NCBI GenBank assembly: GCA_039908345.1
Contig: JAMOBD010000038.1
Coordinates: 1-45,845 of the forward strand
From: Magnetospirillum sp. WYHS-4
GTDB taxonomy: Bacteria > Pseudomonadota > Alphaproteobacteria > Rhodospirillales > GLO-3
Direction: 5' to 3'
Length of the DNA stretch: 45,845 nucleotides
The notes under the pieces are model-generated. The model saw only the letters and a list, made by a program, of their open reading frames with translations, made no database searches and was not told the DNA's origin. Below, in pieces: positions 1 through 7,762 of this stretch (the stretch's first letter is position 1; every line of letters starts with the position of its first letter). The translations under genes and the position numbers were made by a program.

Positions 1-82
1 GCTTTTCCGCCTGGCGGCGGAGCAGGCGTTCGGTGCGCTCGCGGCGCTCCTGCCGCGGAACCGGCGTGTCAGGATTTCGCAC
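1..82 (-). CDS. Partial unknown gene downstream of plsY
   Basis: A reading frame runs off the left edge from a GTG at 82, overlapping the last codons of the plsY remnant in another frame. An AGGAGA-type ribosome binding site lies about 11 bases upstream of the GTG. The visible product (about 27 residues) starts MRNPDTPVPRQERRER and is strongly charged. No family can be recognised from so little. In related bacteria dprA often follows plsY, but the residues seen do not prove that. Existence rests only on the start signal and the open frame. Confidence 0.3.
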   Translation of the reverse strand, partial: MRNPDTPVPRQERRERTERLLRRQAEK

Positions 83-410
83 CTATCTTGCTCTCCTCGC
101 CGGCGAGCAAGCGCTTGATGTTGGCGGTGTGCTTTCCAAAGATCAAAATCGTCATGATCAAAATGAACAGCATGCCTGCCTGGCCGGACACAGAATAATA
201 AATGAAAACAGCAACCACCGCGGTGAGCGCGGCCAATGAAGAATACCGCTTCCAGGCGGCGAGGCCAGCCCAGACGAGCGCGAACACGAGGGCTGCGGGC
301 CAGTGCATGCCGATCAGCACGCCGACCCAGGTCGCCACCCCCTTGCCGCCTTCGAATTTCAGCCACACGGGAAACATGTGGCCGAGGACGGCGCCCAGCG
401 CCTGGCCGGC
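69..410 (-). pseudogene. plsY: 5'-truncated plsY (glycerol-3-phosphate acyltransferase)
   Basis: The C-terminal half of PlsY is clear. This membrane enzyme transfers the acyl group of acyl-phosphate to glycerol-3-phosphate, the first acylation of phospholipid synthesis. Conserved motif 2 (GHMFPVWLKFEGGKGVAT) and motif 3 (KRYSSLAAL) are present, followed by hydrophobic helices and a charged tail ending GAKS. The N-terminal half, with the SGNxGATN motif and first helices, is missing. Upstream of about 410 the open frame continues to 683 but encodes arginine- and glycine-rich antisense sequence of a SPOR gene and manC, not PlsY. The break is at about 405-425, where the sequence is a GGCCGGC-rich imperfect palindrome. 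PlsY is usually essential where it is the only such enzyme, so an intact copy should exist elsewhere, or the junction is an assembly error. Confidence 0.75.
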
Positions 411-414
411 CGCC

Positions 415-623
415 ATGCCGGCCTCAAGGCCGCGGTCCTGGCTGCCGAAGTCAAGGGCAAGGCGGCCTACCGCGTCGTCGTCGGCCCTGTCGCACCATCC
501 GAAAGCGAGGCAGTCGAAGACCGCCTGGAAGCCGCCGGCATCCGCGACGCCTGGACGTTGCGCACCAAGACATCGGCATCGCCTCGCCCCCCCTACCCCA
601 TGTTGGCCTCGCTGGACCGATAG
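415..623 (+). pseudogene. 5'-truncated SPOR-domain protein (C-terminus only)
   Basis: Frame 3 from about 415 encodes AGLKAAVLAAEVKGK, then AAYRVVVGPV, a run of helix-forming residues and AAGIRDAWTLRT, ending at TAG 621-623. This matches the second half of a SPOR repeat (beta strand, YRVxVGP, helix, final strand), the domain that binds denuded septal peptidoglycan. No start codon, signal peptide or first half of the domain precedes it; upstream sequence in this frame is antisense to plsY. It is therefore the tail of a gene whose front is missing, meeting truncated plsY head to head. The intact protein may have been a peptidoglycan-binding or carboxypeptidase-type envelope protein, but the sequence does not say which. 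Confidence 0.6.
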
Positions 624-663
624 CGCATGGACCTGGCCGCGGCGGCCGGCTATAAGATTCCCG

Positions 664-2079
664 ATGCGCATCCATCCGGTCATTCTTTCCGGCGGTTCGG
701 GGACGCGGCTTTGGCCGTTGTCGCGGGCCCTCTATCCGAAACAGCTTCTGCCCCTGGTTTCCCAGGAAACCATGTTGCAGGAGACCGTCGGGCGCGTGTC
801 CCATCCGCCCTTCGTCGCCCCCTTGGTGATCTGTAACGGCGAACACCGCTTCATCGTCGCCGAGCAACTGCGCGCCATGGGCATCCGGCCGGCCGGCATC
901 GTCCTGGAGCCGGAGGGCCGCAACACCGCCCCGGCGGCGGCGGTGGCCGCCCTGATGGCACAGCAGGACGATCCGGAGGCGGTGGTCATGCTGCTGCCGT
1001 CCGATCACGTGATCCGCCAGCGCCAGCGCTTCCGCGATGCCATCGAGGCCGCGGCCGCGGCCGCGGCGGCCGGCCATCTGGTGACCTTCGGCATCGAGCC
1101 CACCGGTCCCGAGACCGGCTACGGCTATATCCGGCGGGGTGGCCCTTTGGCGGGCCTGCCGGGATGCTTCGCCGTCTCCCGCTTCGTCGAAAAGCCGGAT
1201 CGGACCACGGCCGAAGGCTTCCTGAAGACCGGCGAATATGCCTGGAACAGCGGCATGTTCCTGTTCGGCGCCCGCGATTTCCTGGAGGAACTGGGCCGCT
1301 TCCAGCCCGCTCTGCTGGACTCCTGCCGGGCCGCGGTCGCCAAGGGCCGGCGCGACCTGGACTTCTTCCGGCTGGACGGCGACGCCTTCGCCCACAGCCC
1401 GTCGCTGTCCATCGACGTCGCGGTGATGGAAAAGACAGACCGGGCCGCCGTGGTCCCCGCCGACCTGGGCTGGAACGACGTGGGGTCATGGTCGGCGCTT
1501 TGGGAGCTTGGCGAGCAGGACAGCGCCGGCAACGTCGTGCACGGCGACGTCTTCGCGCAGGACGTGACGGGAAGCTATCTGCGTAGCGAAGGTCCCATGC
1601 TGGCCGCCCTGGGTGTCGAGGACATGGTCGTCGTGGTGACCCAAGACGCGGTGCTGGTGGCACCGCGCGACCGCGCCCAGGACGTGCGCGCCGTGGTCGC
1701 TGGCCTTGAGGAAAAAAGTCGCGGCGAGCATATCAACCACGTCCGGGTCCACCGGCCCTGGGGCTGGTACGAAACCGTGGATGCCGGCCCCCTGTTCCAG
1801 GTCAAGCGCATCTGCGTCAATCCGGGCGCCAAGCTGTCGTTGCAGTACCACGACCATCGCGCCGAACACTGGGTGGTGGTTTCCGGCACCGCGCGCATCG
1901 TCCACGGCGTCGAGGAGATGGTGCTGGAGCACAACCAGTCCACCTACATCCCCATCGGGGTGCGCCACCGTCTGGAAAATCCGGGCGAGGAGCCTTTGCA
2001 CATCATCGAGGTGCAGTCCGGCGACTACCTGGGCGAAGACGATATCGTCCGCCTGGACGACGTCTACGCAAGGACTTGA
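664..2079 (+). CDS. manC: Mannose-1-phosphate guanylyltransferase / mannose-6-phosphate isomerase
   Basis: Bifunctional enzyme (471 aa) making GDP-mannose from mannose-1-phosphate and GTP, with a C-terminal isomerase-type cupin; it supplies mannose for surface polysaccharide. The N-terminal nucleotidyltransferase domain opens MRIHPVILSGGSGTRLWPLS with the pyrophosphorylase signature at residues 10-21. FVEKPD and NSGMFLF follow. The cupin starts near residue 360 at PWGWYE, and HRAEHW near residue 398 carries metal-binding histidines. Length is normal. The open frame extends upstream to 202, but that part is not ManC-like; ATG 664 starts exactly at the family's N-terminus. It lies 40 bases after the SPOR remnant, so that remnant's original promoter may have driven it. 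No other sugar-nucleotide genes are nearby. Confidence 0.95.
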   Translation: MRIHPVILSGGSGTRLWPLSRALYPKQLLPLVSQETMLQETVGRVSHPPFVAPLVICNGEHRFIVAEQLRAMGIRPAGIVLEPEGRNTAPAAAVAALMAQQDDPEAVVMLLPSDHVIRQRQRFRDAIEAAAAAAAAGHLVTFGIEPTGPETGYGYIRRGGPLAGLPGCFAVSRFVEKPDRTTAEGFLKTGEYAWNSGMFLFGARDFLEELGRFQPALLDSCRAAVAKGRRDLDFFRLDGDAFAHSPSLSIDVAVMEKTDRAAVVPADLGWNDVGSWSALWELGEQDSAGNVVHGDVFAQDVTGSYLRSEGPMLAALGVEDMVVVVTQDAVLVAPRDRAQDVRAVVAGLEEKSRGEHINHVRVHRPWGWYETVDAGPLFQVKRICVNPGAKLSLQYHDHRAEHWVVVSGTARIVHGVEEMVLEHNQSTYIPIGVRHRLENPGEEPLHIIEVQSGDYLGEDDIVRLDDVYART

Positions 2080-2080
2080 T

Positions 2081-2488
2081 TCAGCGCTTGCCGTAGGCCT
2101 TGCGACAGGCGTCCTCGACGGCCGCCGTTTCGGGCTTGCCCAGAGGCTTGCCGTTCCACAGCACCCGCCCGCCTTCCTGGACCGTGACCTTGCCCAAGGC
2201 CGGTTCCGCCTTGATGCCCTGGGCGGACAGGCCGTACTTGGCGGCCAAGTCATAGTTCAAGTCGAAGGAAACGTCCTTGGGCAGATCGAGGCGGGGCGAA
2301 TCGTCGGTTTCCGCCGGCTTGACCTTGCGACCGCGCACATCGGTACCGGGATTGTACTCGGCACTGGCCGCCGGCTGATGGCGGACGAGGCGCTTGCAGT
2401 CCTGGCGGCTCACCACAAGAGTGGTCTTGTCCGCCGCCCAGGCCGGCAGCGCCATCGACAGGGCCAACAGGAAAAGTCCCAAGCGCAT
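2081..2488 (-). CDS. Small exported protein of unknown function
   Basis: The 135-aa product begins with a typical Sec signal peptide (MRLGLFLLALSMALPAWA, cleavage before ADKTT), so it should be periplasmic. The mature part holds two cysteines (in QDCKRL and EDACRK) that could form a disulfide, and a terminal basic helix. No enzyme motif is recognised. It converges on manC with one base between the stop codons and is divergent from the NCS2 permease, with 70 bases between the starts. Function unknown; the signal peptide is the only solid assignment. Confidence 0.75.
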   Translation of the reverse strand: MRLGLFLLALSMALPAWAADKTTLVVSRQDCKRLVRHQPAASAEYNPGTDVRGRKVKPAETDDSPRLDLPKDVSFDLNYDLAAKYGLSAQGIKAEPALGKVTVQEGGRVLWNGKPLGKPETAAVEDACRKAYGKR

Positions 2489-2558
2489 GTCGGCAGTCTA
2501 CCACAAGGGGCGGAGGGAAGGGTATAATTCGTCCGCCTGACAGCCAGAAGGACCCGCC

Positions 2559-3848
2559 ATGCTCGACCGATTCTTCCGCCTTCGGGAAAACGGGACCACG
2601 GTCCGAACCGAACTGATGGCCGGACTGACCACCTTCCTGACCATGGCCTACATCGCGTTCGTCAACCCGCAGATCCTGTCCCAGGCGGGCATGGACCCCG
2701 GCGCGGTCTTCGTCGCCACCTGCTTGGGCGCCGCCTTCGGCACCCTGGTGATGGGCTTGTATGCCAACTACCCCATCGGACTGGCTCCCGGCATGGGGAT
2801 CAACGCCTATTTCACCTTCGGCGTGGTGCTGGGCATGGGATTGTCCTGGCAGGTGGCGCTGGGGACCGTCTTCGTGTCCGGCATCCTGTTCGTCGCCATC
2901 AGCCTGGCGCCAGTCCGCGAATGGATCATCGACAGCATCCCGATGTCACTGAAAATTTCGATTTCCGCCGGCATCGGCCTGTTCCTGGCGGTGATCGGCC
3001 TGACCGGCGCCGGTATCGTGGTGGACCATCCGGTGACCCTGGTGGCGCTGGGCAAGCTGTCCGATGCCAAGGTGCTGCTGGCCATCGCCGGGTTCATCGC
3101 CATGGTGTCCATGAGCGCCCGCGGAGTTCCCGCGGCGGTACTGATCGCCGTGCTGGGCGTCACCGCGGCTGGCTGGGCCTTCGGGCTGATCGAATACCGG
3201 GGACTGGTGTCGCTGCCACCCAGCCTCGCCCCGACCTTCCTGAAGATGGACCTGGCGGGGGCCCTCGATCTGGCCACCCTGCCGGTGATCTTCGCCTTCC
3301 TGTTCGTCAAGGTCTTCGACACCACGGGGACCCTGATCGGCGTCGCCCACCGAGCGGGCATGCTGGACAAGGACGGCAAGCTGCCCCGCCTGCGCAAGGC
3401 GCTGCTGGCCGACAGCAGCGCGGCCACCGTGGGCGCCGTTCTGGGCACCTCGCCGGTGACCAGCTACATCGAAAGCGCTTCGGGCATCCAGGCGGGCGGG
3501 CGCACCGGCCTGACCGCGGTCGCGGTGGGCGCCTTGTTCCTGCTCTGCCTGTTCTTCGCCCCCTTGGCCGGCATGGTGCCCGCCTTCGCCACGGCGCCGG
3601 CCCTGCTTTTCGTCGCCTGCCTGATGGCGCGCGGCCTGGCGGAAATCGACTGGCAGGACATGACCGAGGCGGCGCCCGCCCTGGTCACCGCACTCGGCAT
3701 TCCGCTGACCTATTCGATTTCCACCGGCATCGGCCTGGGCTTCATCACCTATGCGGCGGTCAAGATCCTGGCCGGCCGGACGCGCGAAGCCGGTACCGCC
3801 GTCCTGGTCCTGGCCGCCGCCTTCGTCGCCAAGTTCGTGGTGCTGTAG
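2559..3848 (+). CDS. NCS2-family (AzgA-like) purine permease
   Basis: Inner-membrane carrier (429 aa) of the nucleobase-cation symporter-2 family, AzgA/GhxP branch, which imports adenine, guanine or hypoxanthine with protons. The start LRENGTTVRTELMAGLTTFLTMAYI is characteristic. Hydrophobic segments fill the chain (about 12-14 helices). The GLAPGMGINAYF motif near residue 74 and the later DTTGTLIGVA and TSPVTSYIES segments are substrate-site signatures of this branch. A TATAAT -10 candidate lies at 2523-2528, but no good -35 is seen. The stop codon is part of a short inverted repeat shared with the convergent MarR gene. The exact purine cannot be told from sequence. Confidence 0.92.
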   Translation: MLDRFFRLRENGTTVRTELMAGLTTFLTMAYIAFVNPQILSQAGMDPGAVFVATCLGAAFGTLVMGLYANYPIGLAPGMGINAYFTFGVVLGMGLSWQVALGTVFVSGILFVAISLAPVREWIIDSIPMSLKISISAGIGLFLAVIGLTGAGIVVDHPVTLVALGKLSDAKVLLAIAGFIAMVSMSARGVPAAVLIAVLGVTAAGWAFGLIEYRGLVSLPPSLAPTFLKMDLAGALDLATLPVIFAFLFVKVFDTTGTLIGVAHRAGMLDKDGKLPRLRKALLADSSAATVGAVLGTSPVTSYIESASGIQAGGRTGLTAVAVGALFLLCLFFAPLAGMVPAFATAPALLFVACLMARGLAEIDWQDMTEAAPALVTALGIPLTYSISTGIGLGFITYAAVKILAGRTREAGTAVLVLAAAFVAKFVVL

Positions 3849-3861
3849 AGGGAACCTACAG
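3843..3861. terminator. Convergent hairpin between permease and MarR gene
   Basis: CTGTAG (3843-3848) and CTACAG (3856-3861) form a 6-bp inverted repeat with a 7-base loop. Each arm contains one of the two convergent stop codons. No T-tract follows on either strand, so this would be a weak terminator or a 3'-end stabiliser at best. Confidence 0.3.
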
Positions 3862-4311
3862 ACTGCCGTAGTGGATATAGTCGGTCCAGATGCGCTCGAT
3901 GCGGCGCATGGCGGCGCAGATGGATTCGATTTCCTTGCCGCCCAGGTCGCGGTCGGCCAGGGCCTGGGCGTTGCGTTCCTCCAACTCGCGCACGTGCTTG
4001 ACCACGGTCTGCGCCTTGGCCGTCAGGCTGATGCGCACCGAACGGCGGTCGTGCGGGCTGCGTTCCTGTTGCAGGTAGCCCATCTCGACCAGCTTCTTGA
4101 TGTTGTAGGACACGTTGGAGCCCTGGTAGTAGCCCCGTTCCACCAGATCGCGGATGACGATCTCCTCCTCGCCGATATTGGCCAGCAGCAGGGCCTGGAC
4201 GCCGTTGATGTCCTTGATGCCGATCCGATTGAGATCGGCACGCAGCACGTCGAGGAATCGCCGATGCAGCCGTTCGATCAGCCGCGTCAGTTCAAGGTAT
4301 TCCTTCTTCAC
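3856..4311 (-). CDS. MarR-family winged-helix regulator, LdtR-like
   Basis: A 151-aa regulator from GTG 4311 (an in-frame TTG at 4323 is possible; GTG gives MKKEYLELTRLIERLHRRF and has a GGGGG ribosome-binding tract just upstream). The winged helix-turn-helix spans roughly residues 30-105: a helix with VQALLLANIG, then NVSYNIKKLVEMGYL as recognition helix, and the wing with SPHDRRSVRISLT. It resembles the LdtR subgroup of alphaproteobacteria, whose Liberibacter member controls an L,D-transpeptidase gene; that subgroup call is from memory of motifs. It is convergent with the permease and downstream of the TPR gene on the same strand. A perfect palindrome at 4360-4371 lies 49 bases upstream and could be an autoregulatory operator. 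Confidence 0.85.
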   Translation of the reverse strand: MKKEYLELTRLIERLHRRFLDVLRADLNRIGIKDINGVQALLLANIGEEEIVIRDLVERGYYQGSNVSYNIKKLVEMGYLQQERSPHDRRSVRISLTAKAQTVVKHVRELEERNAQALADRDLGGKEIESICAAMRRIERIWTDYIHYGSL

Positions 4312-4359
4312 CGCAGCCCCCAACCCAGTTGTCCCCCAACCTGTATCCGGCCCCAGGCC

Positions 4360-4371
4360 GCCTTATAAGGC
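4360..4371. promoter_or_regulatory. Palindrome GCCTTATAAGGC upstream of MarR gene
   Basis: This perfect 12-bp palindrome lies between the MarR start (4311) and the end of the upstream TPR gene (4393). A twofold-symmetric site here fits an operator for the dimeric MarR protein. On the plus strand it is followed by TTTTT, so it could also act as a small terminator for plus-strand transcripts. Choosing between these needs binding or transcript data. Confidence 0.35.
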
Positions 4372-4392
4372 TTTTTGCCGTCCAGGGCAATT

Positions 4393-5745
4393 TCACTTTC
4401 CCTTTTCGAGCCTCTCAAGTTCGGTTTTCGCCGCCCAGAATTGACGGAACCCGCCGGCCTCGGTCTCCAAGGCCTTGCGGAAATGGGCGATTGCCTCGTC
4501 CTTGCGGCCGGAGATCAGAGCCGCCTGTCCCAGATAGAACCGGGCCACGCATTCCCGTTCCTTTCCGCCCTTCGCTCCCCCCTTGGCGGCCAATTCCAGA
4601 AGCCTTGCCGAATCGATGCGCCCCACCAGGTGTTCGACCACCGGGCCCGGCCATTGCGCCAAATCGAAACGCGCGGCATTGGCCTTCAGGGTATCCATGC
4701 CTCTCGCCCCACCGCGTTCGCGGCTGACGTATAGCCATAGCGCGGCATAGGGAGCTAGGCGGGAGTCCTTGCCGCGCAATGCGGTGCCAAAGTCCTCGCC
4801 AGCCTGGCCGAAGCGGCCCATCTGAAAGGATAGCACTCCCCGCCCCATGGCGGCATCGCCATGCCCGGGCGACAGCCGGAGCACCGAGCCGTAATCGTCG
4901 TGCGCCTGCAAGGCCAGCCCCTTACGTTCGCGGGCCCAGGCGCGGCCGAAGAAGGCATCGGCATTGCGTGGCGCCAAGCGGGCCGCCTGAGAAAAATCGC
5001 CGATAGCCTCATCAAGGCGATCCAGGGCGATACGACTCCACCCCCGCCCCAGGTAGGCCTCGACATTGCCGGATTCGGCGAAGATGGCCTGGTCGTATCG
5101 TTCGATGGCCAGTTCGTAGCGTCCTTCCCGCTCCAGGCGCCGAGCCTCGATGAGGTGCTGGCGGACTTCGCCGGGCTTGGCGTCGGCGGACTTGGGCTTT
5201 TCCTCCGCCTCCCGTCCCTTGACGTCCTTGAGGGCGGCGAGGGTCTGCGGCGGCAACTTGGGTTCCAACTTGGCGACGTCGACCGGAGCGGCCATCGGAG
5301 GTAAGGGTGGTGTCATCCCTGGAAGCAGCCAGGGCGGGGTGATGGCAATGGGAGGCTTTGCCACGGCCGGCGGTGGCGCGGGTGCGGGCGCCGGTTCGGG
5401 CGGCGGAGCGGAAACAGGGGCCGGGGCCGGGGCGGGTGTCGGCTCGGGCGGAGCCGGCGCCGCAGGGGCCTTCTCCTTTTCCGGTTCGGACGGTTGGGGC
5501 TGGGCAACCGCCTGCGGCGGCTGTGGCGGCGGCGCTTCCCCGCCCATGAGGAAGAAAGCGGCCCCCCCGCCCAGAATCAGGACCGCGGCCCCAACCCCGC
5601 CACCCAGAACGAGCAGACGCTTGCGCCCTCCCGCGTCGTCGGTGGGAGTCGCCGCCTTGGCGGGGTCGGCCGACACGGGGGCCGGGGCATTGCCGGTGTC
5701 CCGTTCCTTCTGCGACTTCTTCAGAGCATCCAGGATGAACGACAT
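4393..5745 (-). CDS. GspB/MshN-like inner-membrane TPR protein
   Basis: This 450-aa protein opens with MSFILDALKKSQKER, the cytoplasmic N-terminal signature of GspB/ExeB proteins that partner ExeA ATPases. One membrane helix follows at about 43-67 (LLVLGGGVGAAVLILGGGAAFF), then a long Pro/Ala periplasmic linker to about residue 165, then tetratricopeptide repeats from about 195 (RYELAIERYDQAI, RLDEAIGDFSQAARLAPRNADAF). A final TPR-like helix pair contains GRKDEAIAHFRKALE. It is the last gene of the minus arm of the Tad locus, directly after the ExeA-like ATPase. The pair resembles MshM-MshN of MSHA pili and GspA-GspB of type II secretion. It may couple the ATPase to secretin or peptidoglycan remodelling for pilus passage; that role is inferred. 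Confidence 0.8.
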   Translation of the reverse strand: MSFILDALKKSQKERDTGNAPAPVSADPAKAATPTDDAGGRKRLLVLGGGVGAAVLILGGGAAFFLMGGEAPPPQPPQAVAQPQPSEPEKEKAPAAPAPPEPTPAPAPAPVSAPPPEPAPAPAPPPAVAKPPIAITPPWLLPGMTPPLPPMAAPVDVAKLEPKLPPQTLAALKDVKGREAEEKPKSADAKPGEVRQHLIEARRLEREGRYELAIERYDQAIFAESGNVEAYLGRGWSRIALDRLDEAIGDFSQAARLAPRNADAFFGRAWARERKGLALQAHDDYGSVLRLSPGHGDAAMGRGVLSFQMGRFGQAGEDFGTALRGKDSRLAPYAALWLYVSRERGGARGMDTLKANAARFDLAQWPGPVVEHLVGRIDSARLLELAAKGGAKGGKERECVARFYLGQAALISGRKDEAIAHFRKALETEAGGFRQFWAAKTELERLEKGK

Positions 5746-5754
5746 GCGGCCCCG

Positions 5755-6732
5755 CTACCGTACCGGTCCAGAAGGCGCGCCGGTCAGGGCCTGGCCGATC
5801 TTTTCGACTCCACGCGCCAAACCGAGGCCCAGAGGATCGGCCAGGACCAACCCGGCAACCAGGACGCCGGCGGCAGCGGCAGCCATCCAATGCACCAGCC
5901 GCGAGCGGCCGCGCCCGCCCCGGTCCTTGCCCAGGACCTCCCTGGCCGCCGCCCTCGCGATCCCGGCGTCGACGGCCTTGACCCCCTTGGCGTAGGCCCC
6001 AAGCAGGCAGCGGTCGCAAATCACGTTGATCAAGCGCGGTACGCCGCCGGAAGCCTTGAATATCTCCTTCACGGCAGCCGGCTTGAAGGTCCCGGGCCAG
6101 AGGCCGGCGACCTCGAGGCGGTGGCGGATGTAGCCCCCTGTCTCGTCGCGGGTCAGGGGCATCAGGTGGTAGCGCGCGGTAATCCGCTGCGCCACCTGGC
6201 GCATCTCCTGGCGACTCAGGATTTCCAGCAATTCGTGCTGGCCGACCAGGACGATCTGCAAAAGCTTGGTCGAGGCGGTTTCCAGGTTGGTGAGCAGGCG
6301 GACCTGCTCCAGCACCGCGGGTTCGAGGTCTTGCGCCTCGTCGATGATCAGCACCACGCGCCTTCCCTGGCCGTAAGATTCCAGCAGGTGTGCGTTGATG
6401 CGGTCGACAAGCTCCTTGCGGCTGTTGGGCGGTTGGGGATAGGCGACGCGCAACTCGTCGCAGATGACCGCCAGCAGTTCCAGGTCGGTCAGCTTGGGGT
6501 TGAGGCATAGGGCGACCTCGATGTCGGCCGGCATCTCGGCCAGCAGGCAGCGGCAGACCATGGTTTTGCCGGTCCCCACTTCGCCGGTCAGCATGACGAA
6601 TCCGCTGCCGTCGCGGATTCCGTAGAGCAGATGCGCCAAGGCTTCCCGGTGCTTGGCGGTCAGATAGAAGAACCGCTCGTCGGGAACGATGGCGAAAGGC
6701 TTGGTCTGGATGCCGAAGAAGTCCAGGTACAT
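5755..6732 (-). CDS. ExeA/MshM-like AAA ATPase
   Basis: A 325-aa AAA ATPase of the ExeA/GspA family. ATG 6732 gives MYLDFFGIQTKPFAIVPD, the usual family N-terminus; an in-frame TTG at 6765 is less likely because it overlaps the Flp pilin gene. Walker A is GEVGTGKT and Walker B VVLIIDEAQDL. The sensor region includes LQIVLVGQHELLEIL, and QVAQRITARYHLMPL carries the arginine-rich element. A membrane helix near residues 275-295 (WMAAAAAGVLVAGLVLA) anchors it. The ATP-binding part is cytoplasmic; ExeA partners help insert or assemble the secretin through the cell wall. Here it lies between a Flp pilin gene and its GspB-like partner, which suggests service to the Tad secretin CpaC rather than a type II system, since no gsp genes are seen. 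Confidence 0.88.
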   Translation of the reverse strand: MYLDFFGIQTKPFAIVPDERFFYLTAKHREALAHLLYGIRDGSGFVMLTGEVGTGKTMVCRCLLAEMPADIEVALCLNPKLTDLELLAVICDELRVAYPQPPNSRKELVDRINAHLLESYGQGRRVVLIIDEAQDLEPAVLEQVRLLTNLETASTKLLQIVLVGQHELLEILSRQEMRQVAQRITARYHLMPLTRDETGGYIRHRLEVAGLWPGTFKPAAVKEIFKASGGVPRLINVICDRCLLGAYAKGVKAVDAGIARAAAREVLGKDRGGRGRSRLVHWMAAAAAGVLVAGLVLADPLGLGLARGVEKIGQALTGAPSGPVR

Positions 6733-6761
6733 CGGGAATTCGGTCGCCTCGCGCCCAACGA

Positions 6762-6944
6762 TCAAGTGGCGTTGGTGATGTTGTTGTACATGTTGCCCAC
6801 CTTGTCGACATAGTTGGTGATCGCGACCACGATCGCGATCACGATCCCGGCGGCGATCAGGGCATATTCGATCGATGTCGCCCCGTTCACGCTTCGGAAC
6901 AGCCGCCGAACCTCGCCCGCCAGTCGTGTCACCGTTTTACTCAT
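6762..6944 (-). CDS. flp: Flp-type (type IVb) pilin
   Basis: A 60-aa pilin from ATG 6944, chosen because AGGA lies nine bases upstream; the ATG at 6950 has it only three bases away. After a basic leader comes NGATSIEYALIAAGIVIAIVVAI, the type IVb prepilin site: cleavage after Gly by the CpaA peptidase, with Glu five residues into the mature chain and the adjoining Tyr of Flp pilins, then the hydrophobic polymerisation helix. The short C-terminus ends NNITNAT. It differs clearly from the two tandem Flp pilins at 24.3-25.0 kb (different tail and leader). It sits in the minus arm between the Crp-type regulator and the ExeA-like ATPase, so it is probably expressed separately from the other two. 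Confidence 0.88.
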   Translation of the reverse strand: MSKTVTRLAGEVRRLFRSVNGATSIEYALIAAGIVIAIVVAITNYVDKVGNMYNNITNAT

Positions 6945-6990
6945 GGCCATAGATCCTATCCCATCCCGAGCCGGCGCACCACGACCCGAA

Positions 6991-7704
6991 TCACATACTG
7001 GCCAGAAGCTGCAGCCGAGGATAATCTCGTATAATCAGTGACTTATGCTTTCTTTCGACGATTTCCCCACGTGCCAGCTCACCGATGGCGCTCCCCACTT
7101 CCTCGCGCTCGACCCCAACGATCGAGGCCAAGTCCTGGTGGTTGGGACAGGATCGGATCACCCAGGTCCCGTCGCCCTGGGGGTTGGGCTGGGCCAGACG
7201 CAGGAGTTCCATGTAGATTCTCTGGTAGGCGGTCAGGCTGCTGAGAGCGGTCACCTTGCCGTTCATGGCCCGGACAAGGCCTGCGAAACGGCGCAGCAAC
7301 AACGTGGCCATCTCAGGGCAGCGAAGCAGGAGTTCGTTGAACTGGGCCGCGGACAGCGCCGCCAGCAGGGTTGGTTCGCTGGTCATTACCCGAGCCGAGC
7401 GGCGGTTGCCGTCGATGGCGGAAAGTTCGCCGAAATTGTCGCCGCTTCCCAAATCGGCCAGCACGACCTCCTGCCGCCCGTCCAGGAAGTCGACGATGCG
7501 CACCCTCCCCCGCACGATGAAATAGACATCGGTGGTCGCTTCGTTGCGATCAATCACGATCCGGTTCGCCGCCAAGTCGATCCAGCGTGCCGACCGTTCG
7601 ATCTCGGCCAGGATGTCGCGCGGCACGACTTCCAACAGCCCCACGTTTCGCAAGGAACGCAGAACGCCAGCTTCCGCCTGGTGATTTGGTCTGACCGCCT
7701 GCAT
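6991..7704 (-). CDS. Crp/Fnr-family transcription regulator
   Basis: A 237-aa regulator from ATG 7704, preceded by GAGGG; the open frame runs to a TTG at 7755. The N-terminal cyclic-nucleotide-binding barrel (about 20-135) contains YFIVRGRVRIVD and the phosphate-cassette-like FGELSAIDGNRRSA. The dimerisation helix follows, then a Crp-type helix-turn-helix near 185-225 (HQDLASIVGVEREEVGSAIGEL). There is no FNR-type N-terminal cysteine cluster, so it is not an Fe-S oxygen sensor; the ligand could be cAMP, c-di-GMP or something else. Flanked by tadD and flp on the same strand, it probably controls the pilus locus. Confidence 0.88.
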   Translation of the reverse strand: MQAVRPNHQAEAGVLRSLRNVGLLEVVPRDILAEIERSARWIDLAANRIVIDRNEATTDVYFIVRGRVRIVDFLDGRQEVVLADLGSGDNFGELSAIDGNRRSARVMTSEPTLLAALSAAQFNELLLRCPEMATLLLRRFAGLVRAMNGKVTALSSLTAYQRIYMELLRLAQPNPQGDGTWVIRSCPNHQDLASIVGVEREEVGSAIGELARGEIVERKHKSLIIRDYPRLQLLASM

Positions 7705-7762
7705 CGATCCCTCGTCCAACCGTCGCCGGCGATTATCGGCGCCAAACGCCACCAATTCAAGT

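Noticed and set aside
202-663. N-terminal extension of ManC
   Set aside because: The frame is open, but the sequence is not ManC-like and covers the plsY/SPOR junction; ManC proteins begin at the ATG at 664.
2489-2558. Purine riboswitch before the NCS2 permease
   Set aside because: The gap is only 70 bases and shows no three-way-junction pairing or conserved purine-aptamer loops.
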